DNA from: Anthostomella pinea
Lineage: Eukaryota > Ascomycota > Sordariomycetes > Xylariales > Xylariaceae
DNA length: 64,000 bases
Direction: 5' to 3'
Assembly: GCA_963556695.1 (NCBI GenBank)
Contig: CAUWAG010000007.1
Coordinates: forward strand, 1,674,001 to 1,738,000
Part shown: piece by piece, positions 10,503-21,164 of the stretch
Position numbering within the stretch: the first letter of the stretch is position 1
Layout: every line of letters starts with the position of its first letter
Position numbers and translations under genes: made by a program
Notes under the pieces: generated by a model
Database searches by the model: none
What the model was told of the DNA's origin: nothing
What the model saw: the letters and a program-made list of their open reading frames with translations, nothing else

Positions 10503-12389
10503 TCATGTGTTGGGTTCGTCAATAGGCAGTTCCGAGGAATTCTGAAGTGCTTCGTCAAGCCGGTGCCGCCGCCTTGCCATAGGATTATCGGTATAGTCGC
10601 CACTGAAAGACTGACGTCGGATCTCAGGTACGCGCTGGCATTTACTGATGTCCGTTATCGCGGACCCGTCACCTGTTTCAAGGATAGCGACCTTGCCCCT
10701 TTGCCGTGAGTACAAAGCAGCGGTGGCGGACTGCGGAGGGGCTTCCCCCATGCCGCTCTTCAGCGTAACCTCGACGAGCAACCCCGACAGCCCGGCATAA
10801 ATGGTTGGAGAGGCGTCTGAAGATTTGGCGAGCGAATAGATAGGCGAGCTAGCGTAGTTCTTGAAGGGTAGATAGACGTTGCAGTTGGGCCGGTAGAAAT
10901 CATGCCTCGACAAAGCATGCCACCGACACGGGCGGCCCTTCACATAATGGCAGTGCCGCCGGTCATCGGAGAAATCAGGTTCGGCGACGATGGTAGGTGG
11001 CTTGGGAGTAGGGTAGGGGCGGTCGTTGCTACAGGGTAATGACTCCGATTGGTAATACCCCTTGGACCAGCGAAAATCGAAGATCTTCAGCATATGGGAG
11101 TAGGCGCTCCCCGCAACGAACCTCTCAAGGCCGTGCGAGACTAGAGCGTTGATGGGCGTCGAAACCTCGAAATTGTCTTGGTATATTCGGTCGACTGCTG
11201 ACGGTGTCCGAAGGTCCTGAAGCCGGATTGTGCCATCATCCCATGAGCTCAAGAGAGCATTGCCCCCACCACCGGCAACCGACCTGATATCTATCGGCAG
11301 AAGTGATCGTACTGTCCGAGGGTGGGACTTCAGGGAGGGATACTCGTCTGCCAGTTTGGCAGAACTGGAAACCTCGACACCAGCTGGAGTCATGGTCAGG
11401 TACTGGATTGGGCTGAAGCTCCTGTTCAAAGCAACCGCCAACGTCTCTTGGTTCAGGAACTTCATAGACCGGATGAACTCGAATGGTGCTGAGCCGGACG
11501 CGGTCTTGAGGGATATGGCCTCTGTAGGCTCGATAGTAGGGTCTAGACCGTCATGGACGGCATTGGACTCTTCGTGGTTGGCTTGTCCATCGAGCGAATA
11601 GAGTAAAACGTTCTCCTTGGTACCAGCCGCAAGCATGCTCCTTCTGGAATGAAAATCGAGGGTTTGGATTTCATTCTGCTCGATAGCACGTTCTGCCGTC
11701 GATGACGGCGAAAAGCGCTTGACAGTGTGACCGAAGCTTGCGCCGTCCGTTGATAGTAATTGTAGGTCACCGTTAGCTCTGCCGACGAGAACACCCTCAT
11801 CTTTATATTCTGGTCGTCTCAGGATAGATATGGCCGTCGTGTCGTCCTTTCCAGCAGAGTAACCTGACTGAGAGCCCTTGTAGCTCTGCCATGTTTCTTG
11901 AGGACCATGGGTGCTGCTATGATGCCTTTGTCTCAGGCGAGCGATGACGTCTTCACCGGCGCCCCACACCACGAGTTCCTGTTCGCTTCCGCCTCGACAC
12001 CATGCGTGAGCATCCACGATGATATTGCCGGGTATTGACTGAAGGTTAGGGTGATGGTATCTCCGTCCATTTGGCTGACGCTTCTCTGGTGGCGAAAGAG
12101 AGTGGAAGACGAAAGCACGCCTATCCCAATCCCGGGACTGCGCCGTCAAAGACCTCGCAAGCCCCTTCCAGGCCTCCTCAGAGTTGGTTGGCGGAAGTGA
12201 GATGCTCCTGAAGCAGGTCGTGACGAAGATGCGCCACCCGCTGCTCAGCACCAGCTGATTCAACCCGCGGGAGGTTGACGCGAGCCGGCCTATGCTCCGG
12301 GCAGTATCCAAGTATGAAAGCACGATCAGGAGGATGTCGGTAGGTAGAGTGTCGAGTCTCGGTGACTCGGATATCCTTAACGACTCCAT
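10503..12389 (-). CDS. F-box protein with WD-repeat-like C-terminal region
   Basis: One open frame of 628 residues from ATG 12389. Residues about 12-55 form an F-box (LDTLPTDILLIVLSYLDTA ... LNQLV). The rest contains repeated beta-propeller-like segments, such as VWGAGEDVIARLRQ, LLSSWDDGTIRLQDLRTPSAVDR and AGSAYSHMLKIFDFRW, consistent with divergent WD40 blades. F-box proteins link Skp1/cullin ubiquitin ligases to a target, which here would bind the propeller. The target is unknown. It lies head-away from the P450 across a 1-kb gap. No introns are needed. Confidence 0.85.
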   Translation of the reverse strand: MESLRISESPRLDTLPTDILLIVLSYLDTARSIGRLASTSRGLNQLVLSSGWRIFVTTCFRSISLPPTNSEEAWKGLARSLTAQSRDWDRRAFVFHSLSPPEKRQPNGRRYHHPNLQSIPGNIIVDAHAWCRGGSEQELVVWGAGEDVIARLRQRHHSSTHGPQETWQSYKGSQSGYSAGKDDTTAISILRRPEYKDEGVLVGRANGDLQLLSTDGASFGHTVKRFSPSSTAERAIEQNEIQTLDFHSRRSMLAAGTKENVLLYSLDGQANHEESNAVHDGLDPTIEPTEAISLKTASGSAPFEFIRSMKFLNQETLAVALNRSFSPIQYLTMTPAGVEVSSSAKLADEYPSLKSHPRTVRSLLPIDIRSVAGGGGNALLSSWDDGTIRLQDLRTPSAVDRIYQDNFEVSTPINALVSHGLERFVAGSAYSHMLKIFDFRWSKGYYQSESLPCSNDRPYPTPKPPTIVAEPDFSDDRRHCHYVKGRPCRWHALSRHDFYRPNCNVYLPFKNYASSPIYSLAKSSDASPTIYAGLSGLLVEVTLKSGMGEAPPQSATAALYSRQRGKVAILETGDGSAITDISKCQRVPEIRRQSFSGDYTDNPMARRRHRLDEALQNSSELPIDEPNT

Positions 12390-13413
12390 ATGCGTGTAAT
12401 GGTAGGGGAGGTTATGACCTCGAGGCAGTCCGTCTTGATATTGAGTGCTTTTATGATTGGGGTAAGTAAAAAGTGTTCGGGAGGGTTCAGTGTCATATCA
12501 TGGCGATGTTCCCGATGTGTATTATACGCAGCTGCTCGCATGCCAGTTGATTACTTCTGCACCGATCGTGATGCGCATCAAGAACCAAGCCGTCATCGGT
12601 GGTTCTGCAGGGGAAAAGCGGGTCAGAAATGCACACGGCTTCGATAAATCGTCATGGTGGATGAGTCTTGAAAACGAGTCACCTTTTCAACCCATGGCTC
12701 TCATGATGGGTGAGTCGTGACAGATATGGCGATGCTTGCAGGTGGTTGAGTCACAGGTAGCGGAGCAAAAACGCCCCCACCGTTGGGTGAAATGGAAATG
12801 AGTCCACCTGAGTGGGATGACCACCTGCACTGATGGTATTACGTCATCGCCCCTTTTGTGTGATATGGCTCTCTCGTACGCCATTATATTATACAAAAGA
12901 GGGTATGCATTTCACCATCACCCACACTGCGGCGGCTCCTCAACCCATTTTCCAGCCACAATGACGGATGGGTCACGGACCAGGATACAAGGTACCTTGG
13001 AGCCCAACGGGTACCCGTTTGTACCTGATTTGTACCCAACTGGGATGATAGCTACTTCTGGGATGGGGACACCACCCATCCCTTCTTTCAATCAAGCAAC
13101 TTCCAGAATACAGACCAATAGCCACCTATCGTGACCCTGGTCCTTATTCTGGATACCGCTACCACAAGGCACACTGCCCTCTGCCACTGCCATTCGGGAT
13201 ATGCTCGAGGTGGGCTTCGCTCCTTTCACTCTTGCTCTTCGTGTCAACAAGTCCAGATATAGCGCATCATGTGATCCCGCTTCTTCGATAACCAGCATGT
13301 GCTTGATGAACAGAACACTCGTACTGTCGACTTCCCTACCAGGTGATCCTTTTGGATCGCTGCAGTTGTAGTGCGACTTTGCTACCAGTGGCGCAACCTG
13401 GCCTCCGCTCACC
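12390..13413. other. Divergent promoter region between F-box gene and P450
   Basis: About 1 kb between the two divergently transcribed genes. An A/T-rich TATTATATTATACAAAAG stretch sits near 12883-12900. Several short frames occur, none convincing. Probably regulatory sequence for both genes. Confidence 0.4.
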
Positions 13414-15130
13414 ATGTCCGCCATCAACGCCTCCGAGCTTTACCTTCCGGGGATTATAGCCATATTCTCTGCGTCTCTGTATTACTTCCTCATCCAGCCC
13501 GCCATCCTGTCACCGTTGGTCAAAGTCCCAAAAGCCCATTGGAGTTGCTCAATCTCCCCCGCTTGGATTCTCCGGGCTAGGTTCGATGGCAGGGAGAACC
13601 GTACTCTGTACGAGGCACATAAGCAACTCGGGCCTATTGTTCGCGTCGGACCCAATGAGTTGAGCATCAACAACATCGAGGCAGTCAAGACTGTCTACCA
13701 GGGTGGTTTTGACAAGCACCAGTGGTACTCTGTCTTCGACAACTTTGGGTATTTAAGATACTCCACTGCAGTTCCCGAATACGGAATCTACGCTGACGTA
13801 GGCCAGAGTTCCTTGTATGTTTTCATCTGTGCAGGGAAAGCATCATTCCGCCAGGAAGCGGATAGTGTCACATGTCTATTCCAAATCCTACATCAACACG
13901 TCGGCGTCCCTTGCGGCCCAGTCTGATGTAATACTGAACTCCAGACTGATGCCCCTGCTGGACTCGTCCACGTCAGAGAGCCAAATTCCACATGGACTCG
14001 ATGTTCATTCACTATTTTGTGCTGTTGCCATGGACTTCATATCCGCGTATTGCTTTGGCATCCGCCGCAGTACCAACTTCATCCAGAACAAGGCGTATCG
14101 AGAGCATTGGTTGAAGCTTTACACGACCCGTAAGGGATATGGTTTCTTCGCCCAAGAACTTCCTCTGCTTTCTAAAGTTGCCAATTACCTTGGAGTCAAC
14201 CTGACTCCTGACTGGGTCACCGCCACGAACCGAGAGCTGGAGTCATGGTGTAAGAAGCTCAGTGATGCCACTGTCACTGCCCTGCAGAAAGCAGAAAACG
14301 TCACTCCCAACACTGCGGATGATCCGGTCGTCGTACGCGCCATTCTGTCAGGCTTCGAGAAAGAGAAGGCCAACGGGCCAGAATCACCCATCTACTCGAC
14401 TGCAATCCTCCAACCAGAGCTATCGGTGGCATCTGAAGTCTTCGACCATGTATTAGCCGGTCAGGAAACCACCGGTGTGGCTCTGACATACTTATCTCAC
14501 CATCTCTCTCAATCGCTCGACCTTCAACGTCTCTTAAGGACCGAGCTCCTATCACTTAAGCCCAACCTGAGCCTCCAGCAGGGCAAGATCGCAACTTCAG
14601 ACTCGAAGCAGCTTGACAATCTGCCAATACTCCATGCCATGATCATGGAAACCGTCAGGAGGTATGCACCAGCCGGCGGTCCGGAACCTAGAGTCACACC
14701 CTCACCCTCTTGCAATATTGGCCCCTACGAAGTTCCTGGTGGAACCAGAGTCTCGGCTTCTGCATATAATATCCATCGTGATGAGAATATCTATCCGGAT
14801 CCCGAGAAGTGGGACCATACCCGCTGGCTGTCGGCCGAAGCAGTCGACCGATCGAGAAAGCACGTCGACAAGCAGTTCTGGGGGTTCTCATCGGGCGGAA
14901 GAATGTGCCTTGGGTCCAATTTCGTGATGCATGGTGTGTCTTCGTTGCTCGTTTCTCTGTCTTGACAGCGCGCTAATTGATGTTCTACAGATATGAAGCT
15001 CACTATCGCGGCCATTTACTCCAATTACACTACCCACATCGTTAATGATGAAGGTATCGAGCAGACCGATGCCTACACGGGTCACCCAAAGAGCAATTCG
15101 TTGTATATTCGGTTTGAGAAGCTCGCTTGA
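13414..15130 (+). CDS. Cytochrome P450 monooxygenase
   Basis: Three exons: 13414-13748, 13807-14933 and 14991-15130. The introns are 58 bp (with a CTGAC branch site) and 57 bp; the joined length is exactly 534 codons (533 residues). An N-terminal hydrophobic segment (about residues 9-24) would anchor it to the ER. Diagnostic motifs are the I-helix AGQETT (329-334), the K-helix ETVR (393-396), a PEKWDHTRW meander and the haem-binding FSSGGRMCLG with the axial Cys at 479. Without splicing, the N- and C-terminal parts appear as separate frames. The family uses O2 and NADPH-P450 reductase to oxidise small molecules. The substrate is unknown. Proximity to a terpene cyclase and an SDR makes terpenoid oxidation a reasonable guess. 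Confidence 0.92.
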
Positions 15131-15276
15131 TCGCTTGACAACTCGGAGGGCGAAGCCAATGGTTTAGTGGTCGCCCTGAGTAGCAGGCGACTCCTTTTAC
15201 CATCATTTAACGCAAATCATGACGCAAATCAACAGCACAAGCTGTTGCGCATACGCTTGTTTCCATCTCTGAGAAG

Positions 15277-16989
15277 TTACTGCGTCGTCTGTTCCTCCCC
15301 TCTATCTACCGTGAACGTGATCTCATAACGTTTGGCGCTCCCATCACCAGCCTCTCCAAGCAGGAGCACAGCAATGTGTGCAGTGATAACGACTGTCTTC
15401 CCATCGCTTGTATTCCTGACTCTGCAGCTTGCATCACGCGTGATAGCATCATCGCGAGGTGGCATAAGAAAGTAACTATCCGAAGCGTATCTGAAGTCGC
15501 GAAGGCAATCCGAGAGTTCCGTGTGGTACTTCTGCAGCTCTTCCTTCATCTTCCCGTACAGGATAGTGCCCCAGGACAACGACTCCGGCACGTATGCGGG
15601 TTCGATCTCGGAGAACATCTTGCACCACGGCCTGTCGGGACGCACGGTCGAGAATAATATGAAGATCTTGGCACCCAGGTACACCAGCTCGACGTAGCCT
15701 GTGAGCCCCGTCCCGGGGCCTATGAATGAAATATCGCGGTAGGAGTTATCCCACAGCTCCTTGGGCTCTGCGTCGATGAAAAGAGAGTCTTTGGGCGTCT
15801 TTATGAAGACGCTGCCTTCGGACTGCCTGTCGATCGAGTCCTGCTCCCAATCCTGGACGTCTTTGAGGATACTGATCGAGGCCCGCGGTACCTTCCTGTG
15901 GTTCTTCCGGAGCTGTCTCTCGTGGGTGGGCAGTCGGCATAGTTCCTGCGGCTTGAGTCGCACATAGCCCTGTGGCGTTTTGGTCAGATATATGCAGAGC
16001 GGATTCCTGATATGAGGTGCTTTGGGGATAGGCTCAAGGACGTGAAGATCCATGATCTCGACAGCAGTCTGCTGATTATGGATGTTGCCCCACCGCCACA
16101 AGCCCGTCTCGATCTGCAGGCCGATGTTGGTCGCCGTGAACCCCCCGCCGAAGACCCTGGCGCCAGGAATCTCCTTCCGCATCTGGGTGCACCCAATAAA
16201 CTCTCGCGGTGTTCTTGCGAAGATCCCTCGGAACCTCTGCGTGGACAACGCGTCGGCGCGCCAGGCAAAGAGGGATAGATCGGTGCTCTGCTTGACGATC
16301 TCTTCCTGCAGGCGCATGAAGGCCTTCTCGCCCTCTCCGTAGAGCATGGGCATGTTGATGTCGAAGATGCCCAGCAGACAGTACGCGAGATCTTCGGCTC
16401 TTGTCGTTTCGCGGTCGGAAGCCCACGACATGCGCCGAGCGACGAGGATCTGGGAGAGCCTGGATGAGTCTCTCAATACGTCGCTGTCTATGCCAGTCGC
16501 GCTGGACACGAGAGGGATGTGTTGCGACTTCGTTCCCCTCAGTGACCAGGCTTCGTCGTATAATTCCACCTCTTTGGGCGCGATCAGTTCCTGGAGAGTC
16601 CAGCCGCGCCGGAGCCATCGGCACATCTCCTTGCTGAAGCCAGCCTCGAAAGAGACATCGGCGCCGAGGTCGGATAGGAAGGCGAAACACACAGCCGCGT
16701 CTCGATACCACCTGAACATCGAGTTGATGGATTCGGACAGCTCGGAGCTGCTGGACTTGTCTATGCAGCACGTATCGACCCATGCGTACTTCAGGCCCCT
16801 CTCCCGGGCAAGATCGCAGGTACGTTGAATCTTTCCAAAGCCTTTCCGACGTCCAGCTGAGGCTAGATCCTGGAAGTCTTGGAACGACACCTCGTCTTCT
16901 TCCCAGGTGTGCGACAGGATGGCATAGGAGCCTGGTGCGGGATTGACCTCCTGCTTGAGAGTCAAGGTCTGGGTGTCGATGAGCCACAT
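15277..16989 (-). CDS. HET-domain protein 2 (HET-D/E-type N-terminus)
   Basis: One open frame of 570 residues from ATG 16989. The N-terminus MWLIDTQTLTL and SYAILSHTWEEDEVSFQDF, then YAWVDTCCIDKSSSSELSE (69-87), RWLRRGWTLQELIAP and LAYCLLGIFDINMPMLYGEG are the standard landmarks of the HET domain found at the front of HET-D/E and related proteins. The region after about residue 300 has no recognised domain; no NACHT or WD repeats follow. Such short HET proteins may act as effectors for separate sensors or be sensors themselves. It is on the same strand as HET protein 1 but too diverged to be a recent duplicate. Confidence 0.92.
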   Translation of the reverse strand: MWLIDTQTLTLKQEVNPAPGSYAILSHTWEEDEVSFQDFQDLASAGRRKGFGKIQRTCDLARERGLKYAWVDTCCIDKSSSSELSESINSMFRWYRDAAVCFAFLSDLGADVSFEAGFSKEMCRWLRRGWTLQELIAPKEVELYDEAWSLRGTKSQHIPLVSSATGIDSDVLRDSSRLSQILVARRMSWASDRETTRAEDLAYCLLGIFDINMPMLYGEGEKAFMRLQEEIVKQSTDLSLFAWRADALSTQRFRGIFARTPREFIGCTQMRKEIPGARVFGGGFTATNIGLQIETGLWRWGNIHNQQTAVEIMDLHVLEPIPKAPHIRNPLCIYLTKTPQGYVRLKPQELCRLPTHERQLRKNHRKVPRASISILKDVQDWEQDSIDRQSEGSVFIKTPKDSLFIDAEPKELWDNSYRDISFIGPGTGLTGYVELVYLGAKIFILFSTVRPDRPWCKMFSEIEPAYVPESLSWGTILYGKMKEELQKYHTELSDCLRDFRYASDSYFLMPPRDDAITRDASCRVRNTSDGKTVVITAHIAVLLLGEAGDGSAKRYEITFTVDRGEEQTTQ

Positions 16990-17906
16990 GGTTCAGAGAA
17001 GCGCGGGAGAGTCGAGAGACGACAGCTATTGTCCGGACTTTGCCCTTTTACGAGATCTGTGTCTGCTGGCATATGCTGGATCTCGATTACGTCTAGATCG
17101 TCATTCACCAGATGAGACATGGAAGGAGATGGAGCTTGTTTATAGTCGACGAGTCCTAGTTTTGTGCCGCCCCCATTCGTCGCCGGTCCACTTGACCGAA
17201 TCATCGTGCAGCTCCACTCATGCAAGCGGTATTTCGGCCCCCAAATTCGACCACACCGGGTGGCACGCTTCATAAGGTGACGATTGGTCCCGTGTAACCC
17301 TCTGACCCTTGAGCAGGTCTGCAGCTGAATTATATTGCAATGGCCAACCTTGCCATGAGAGGATAAGATCGCATGCCTAGGGGCAGTTGTGCAGATCCAG
17401 TGCAAGTAGCGAGCAACGTGCTTGAGCGGACGATAGACTGACTGCTCCACGGTGCTTGAGCGTCGTGTGAGGCTACGTACGCTGGACAGGTCATCGATCG
17501 ATACATGTCTGGTTCGGCTAGAACAACGGTGCTCCTACACATTTGTACCCTGGCATTTGATCATGGCAGTACAATCCTCGAGATGAGCGACAAGCTCAAG
17601 CTGCTGAGCTAGCCACTTCTATAGCAATGTCGCGCTATTGAGGACTTTGGGATGGCGGAGATCCGCTGATATGAAGCGACCGAGGGGTAATTAACATGGA
17701 ATGGTATCCCCAGGTGCTCAGTAATGTCTGCAGCACATGCGAGGCTCTCACACAGATGCATGGAAGCCTGGCTTCGGGGGTATACTCGCGTTTATACTTT
17801 GCTTCATCAGTCATGGCAGGTGGTCGCCCTGTCCAGAATCCCTTCGAGCTTTCCGTAGTAGACTATAGGACTCCCAAGTGCCGTCTCTTGAGGCTTTAGC
17901 CGGATG
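16990..17906. other. Upstream region of HET gene 2, no gene seen
   Basis: About 0.9 kb between the HET gene start and the hAT target duplication. I find no domain-bearing frame; it should include the HET gene promoter. Confidence 0.4.
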
Positions 17907-18162
17907 GTCTTGTTCAGGGCCCAAATCAATTACATTACATCCACGAAGCCACGGATTCGCGTGGATGTAAGGATTTACACCAAATCCACGAAATAGTGGT
18001 CCACTGAAGCCCCAAATGGATGTAATTGATGGTGGATGTACATATTTTTGGTGGTAAAGCTGAATTCCTCATCTGGGATGGCCCTGACACCCCCATATTC
18101 GTGCTAAAGCCGTAATATTTGTCCCTTTGCCCGAAAGGGTGTAATAGCCTCTCGTTCAACTG

Positions 18163-20778
18163 CTAGCAGTATTCTTCGTTGTCTGCTTCACGTGTCCTTT
18201 CGCTAACTGCTATCCACGCAATTGCCCACTTTGCGAGCTCGTCAGAGGACATCCTTTTGACGTAATCAACTTCATCCTTCTCGTCGGGTGACAGCAATAC
18301 GGGGTCTAACTCGTGTATAACACCAGCTCGTAGCCACGAACGCAGTACCTGGCAGAGACTGATGATCATAGCATCTAGGGCGCCGCGAAGGCTAGTTGTC
18401 ATCCGCCCTACTGCCAAAAAAACCCTCTCACATTCGGCAGACATCGGTTGAACTGTGAGGATGTCAAGCGCCATTTGTGAGAGACGAGGGTATTGGTGAT
18501 GTCGTTCGTGCCAGTAGGCTAAAGGATCGAATATTGCGTTATTCACAGTCTCGTGAGACTGCCAGATCTCGTATTCGTCTCCCAGAGTGGATGAAATCGG
18601 GGCCGAGCTTGCTTGTTGATGGATGAATTTCTCGAGAGGGTTCAGATCGATTTTACGGCGCTTTTGGGCAGGCTCGTCGTCATTAAGGGTGTTCTGTATC
18701 TCGAGATCACGGTATTCGGTATCCCATAGCTCTTGGACCAAATCTTTTGCCTTCTGAATCCATTCGGGCTGATCATTCCATTTCTGTTCGAACCAGTGCC
18801 ATCGGAATCGGGGGTGAAGGGCTATAGCCGCGTAATAGAGGGGGGTCTCGTCGAGCTTCTGATAATATTCGTCTAGCTTCATCCAACCAAGGTTGATGTT
18901 AGCTACGAAGTGTTCACTGTCAGGAAGCTTGTTAGCAGTAATTTTATAACCCTCAAGCTTGCCAAGAAGGAATTCAAATCCAAAGATAACATCCCAGATG
19001 TTACCATACGAACCGGTCCATCCTTTCCGCTTGCGTTGCATGCCATTCCCTTCGAGTAATTTCACGGTGTGTTCATAGTCAGTAAGGATAGCGGCAGTGT
19101 GCTCAAGAACGGTCCAATCGTGATCATTTAGATGATTCTCTTCTTTGAGGATTCGGGGCCGCCTTGCCATGGCCCTGCCACTAACGAGGCCAGTCCTCTT
19201 GGATCTGTGTTGGTCTTCCCATTCCTGATTAAATTGGGCTATCATTCGAGGGAGATACGGGCGAAGCTTGATGAGACGGCGGATCATATATAACTGTGAA
19301 AGCCATCTAGTGTCGTTATCGAGGATGACACACAGTGCCCTGGTGTGAGGAACTGTGAAATCGAGGACATCTTGCCGTTGGACGTCAAGAAGGATGTAAT
19401 GCAAGCGGTCAGATCGCCAGATATCAACGACGAGGTTGTGAGCCTTGCCAACAGGGCCTAATCGGTGATACAACGCGTGTTCAGCAACCGAAAGAGATTC
19501 GACCTTGCTGATCTCTGTTCTGAATGCTTCAACATCAGTACCAAACAATAAGGATTTGGCAGAGAGATTCAACTGATGCCCGAAGCACCGGCCACGCCGT
19601 TTCTTGCCCTCGAAGCCTAGGGCTAGCCCTATCTCGGTTGATGCCGTATCCATATTGGCAGCGTTATCGAGAATAAGAAAGCCGATCTTATGGTCAATAC
19701 CAAACATCTTCAAGACTTCGACGATTTGCGTGGCAATATTTTGACCTGTGTGACGAATGGAGACCTCGGGGATGCCGAGAACTAGCTTACAAGGCTTGTT
19801 GTATTCATCTCTGAAAAAGATGACTACGCCATACAAAGCGCGATGATTATCTGACCGCCAGCCATCAAAGAATACGTGTATCTTGTCAGGTGAAGCCCTC
19901 AACGCCTCAATGATGGCTCCCTTGTGCCGTTGGAATTCGCGTATGATTTTTTTACGTAGCCCGGTCGAGGAGATGTGCCCGCTTTGGTCTGTGATACACG
20001 GGTTGAGGTATTCGTGTGCAAGGCGTAATTTGGGATGATTCACAGTAGCAAAAGGAAGGTTCTCTTCGACGATCCATTCCATAAGGAGGCGGTGAAAGGT
20101 ATCTCGATCGAAGTTCTTCAGCATGTTATTGGTTATTGCTTGGTCTCGAGGGTTCTCTGGGTTGACGGAGAGATATCGGTGAAGCCGTTGTTGGCTCGTA
20201 TTGTTGATTGTTTCGGCTCGTAATTGTGCCTTGGATCTGGTCTTTTCACCCCCAGGGGCAGAGATCGATTTGACTAGATACAGGTGCTGTATGGCGTTCT
20301 GAAGGCCTGCAGATGTGAAAGAATCAGGTACGGGATTGCGGCGAGTGATACAGTATCGGCACACCCATTTGAAGGTCCTACCCTTCTGGATGTCATATCC
20401 GTGATCCCAGGCCCAGGAGTTGAGACCTCGCTTCCACTGAGCCCACGTGTAGCCACGAAAACACGCAAAAAGGAAGGCTTCGTTGCCCTGAGAGATGCCG
20501 TGGCGGAGGGATTCTCGTCGAGATGATTGGGGTGCTGGCGAGGGGGTTGCGGACAAAGGGACGTCGTTGGGAGGCTCGGAGCCACCGTGTATCGAGGATT
20601 CGGGTGTACCGGCCATGGTGAAGCGTGCTGAGGGTACTGCTTGCAATTCGAGGCGAAAAAATTGAATGAACAGGTGAGTTCGAGTGGTTGGGTCGTATTC
20701 GAGTGAATCTGAATGATTTGCCTGCTTTGGAGTGGTTTGCGTGGTCTGAATGTTGTTTGTGCCATTTGGTGGCTGCAT
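18163..20778 (-). CDS. hAT-family transposase
   Basis: An open frame of 871 codons; ATG 20778 or the in-frame ATG at 20616 (MAGTPESS) could be the true start. A BED-like zinc finger is suggested near residues 130-170 (WVCRYCITRR ... AIQHLYLVKS). The RNase H-like core shows FFDGWRSDNHRALYG, LILDNAANMDTAS and later blocks. The C-terminal hATC dimerisation region is clear: DILTVQPMSAECERVFLAVG then SLRGALDAMIISLCQVLRSW. The protein would bind the element ends and cut and paste them. No stop or frameshift was seen. There is no evidence of host domestication, since the terminal repeats are present. Confidence 0.93.
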   Translation of the reverse strand: MQPPNGTNNIQTTQTTPKQANHSDSLEYDPTTRTHLFIQFFRLELQAVPSARFTMAGTPESSIHGGSEPPNDVPLSATPSPAPQSSRRESLRHGISQGNEAFLFACFRGYTWAQWKRGLNSWAWDHGYDIQKGRTFKWVCRYCITRRNPVPDSFTSAGLQNAIQHLYLVKSISAPGGEKTRSKAQLRAETINNTSQQRLHRYLSVNPENPRDQAITNNMLKNFDRDTFHRLLMEWIVEENLPFATVNHPKLRLAHEYLNPCITDQSGHISSTGLRKKIIREFQRHKGAIIEALRASPDKIHVFFDGWRSDNHRALYGVVIFFRDEYNKPCKLVLGIPEVSIRHTGQNIATQIVEVLKMFGIDHKIGFLILDNAANMDTASTEIGLALGFEGKKRRGRCFGHQLNLSAKSLLFGTDVEAFRTEISKVESLSVAEHALYHRLGPVGKAHNLVVDIWRSDRLHYILLDVQRQDVLDFTVPHTRALCVILDNDTRWLSQLYMIRRLIKLRPYLPRMIAQFNQEWEDQHRSKRTGLVSGRAMARRPRILKEENHLNDHDWTVLEHTAAILTDYEHTVKLLEGNGMQRKRKGWTGSYGNIWDVIFGFEFLLGKLEGYKITANKLPDSEHFVANINLGWMKLDEYYQKLDETPLYYAAIALHPRFRWHWFEQKWNDQPEWIQKAKDLVQELWDTEYRDLEIQNTLNDDEPAQKRRKIDLNPLEKFIHQQASSAPISSTLGDEYEIWQSHETVNNAIFDPLAYWHERHHQYPRLSQMALDILTVQPMSAECERVFLAVGRMTTSLRGALDAMIISLCQVLRSWLRAGVIHELDPVLLSPDEKDEVDYVKRMSSDELAKWAIAWIAVSERTREADNEEYC

Positions 20779-20871
20779 TCAGAATTTGCATGCTAGCTAG
20801 CTAGGTGGTTGAAATCATATGTCAATGTTTCTACCAGTGATATAATGCCCAACTCTTGATTAAATGCGCAT

Positions 20872-20952
20872 CATCTTGGTATAGTGGTATGGTAGCGCAA
20901 AGTTTGCCTTGCGGAAAAGGCTACGTTCAGATCCTATAGGAAGCTCGGGATT
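20872..20952 (+). ncRNA. tRNA-like segment with Pol III-type boxes inside the hAT element
   Basis: A TTGGTATAGTGGTATGG segment (from 20876) resembles a tRNA A box/D arm. CGCAA...TTGCG (20896-20913) can form a 5-bp anticodon-like stem with an 8-base loop. ACGTTCAGATCC (20923-20934) resembles a B box, and a run of 12 T follows at 20951. Acceptor and T stems pair poorly, so this is unlikely to be a working tRNA. It may be a tRNA-derived relic or an internal Pol III promoter captured by the transposon. Confidence 0.3.
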
Positions 20953-21164
20953 TTTTTTTTTTGTAAAAAACGGGGCTCTTAGATTTTTGGACCAATCAGA
21001 GCCCATATTTCATCCACTGTCATACACTCGTCCATTACGTCAATTACACTAAGCCTTGAATGTAATGGATGACCCCTTCAGCTCCAGTGGATGTACGCCA
21101 AAGTGCTCCACTAGTGTGTACACCAGTGGACTAGCGTGTAATTGATTTGACCCTTGGTCTTGTT

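Larger units (their letters stand above)
17907..21164 (-). mobile_element. Complete hAT DNA transposon
   Basis: The element spans 17915-21156 (3,242 bp) between identical 8-bp duplications GTCTTGTT at 17907-17914 and 21157-21164, the length typical of hAT insertions. Terminal inverted repeats begin CAGGGCCCAAATCAATTACA on the left and CAAGGGTCAAATCAATTACA on the right, with the CA start usual for hAT elements. Both ends also carry many copies of short GTGGA/TCCAC and TGGATGTA words, candidate subterminal transposase-binding sites. The transposase frame inside is uninterrupted. Unlike the LINE, Fot1, Tc1 and Copia elements nearby, it shows no nonsense changes, so it looks recent and possibly still active. 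Confidence 0.93.
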
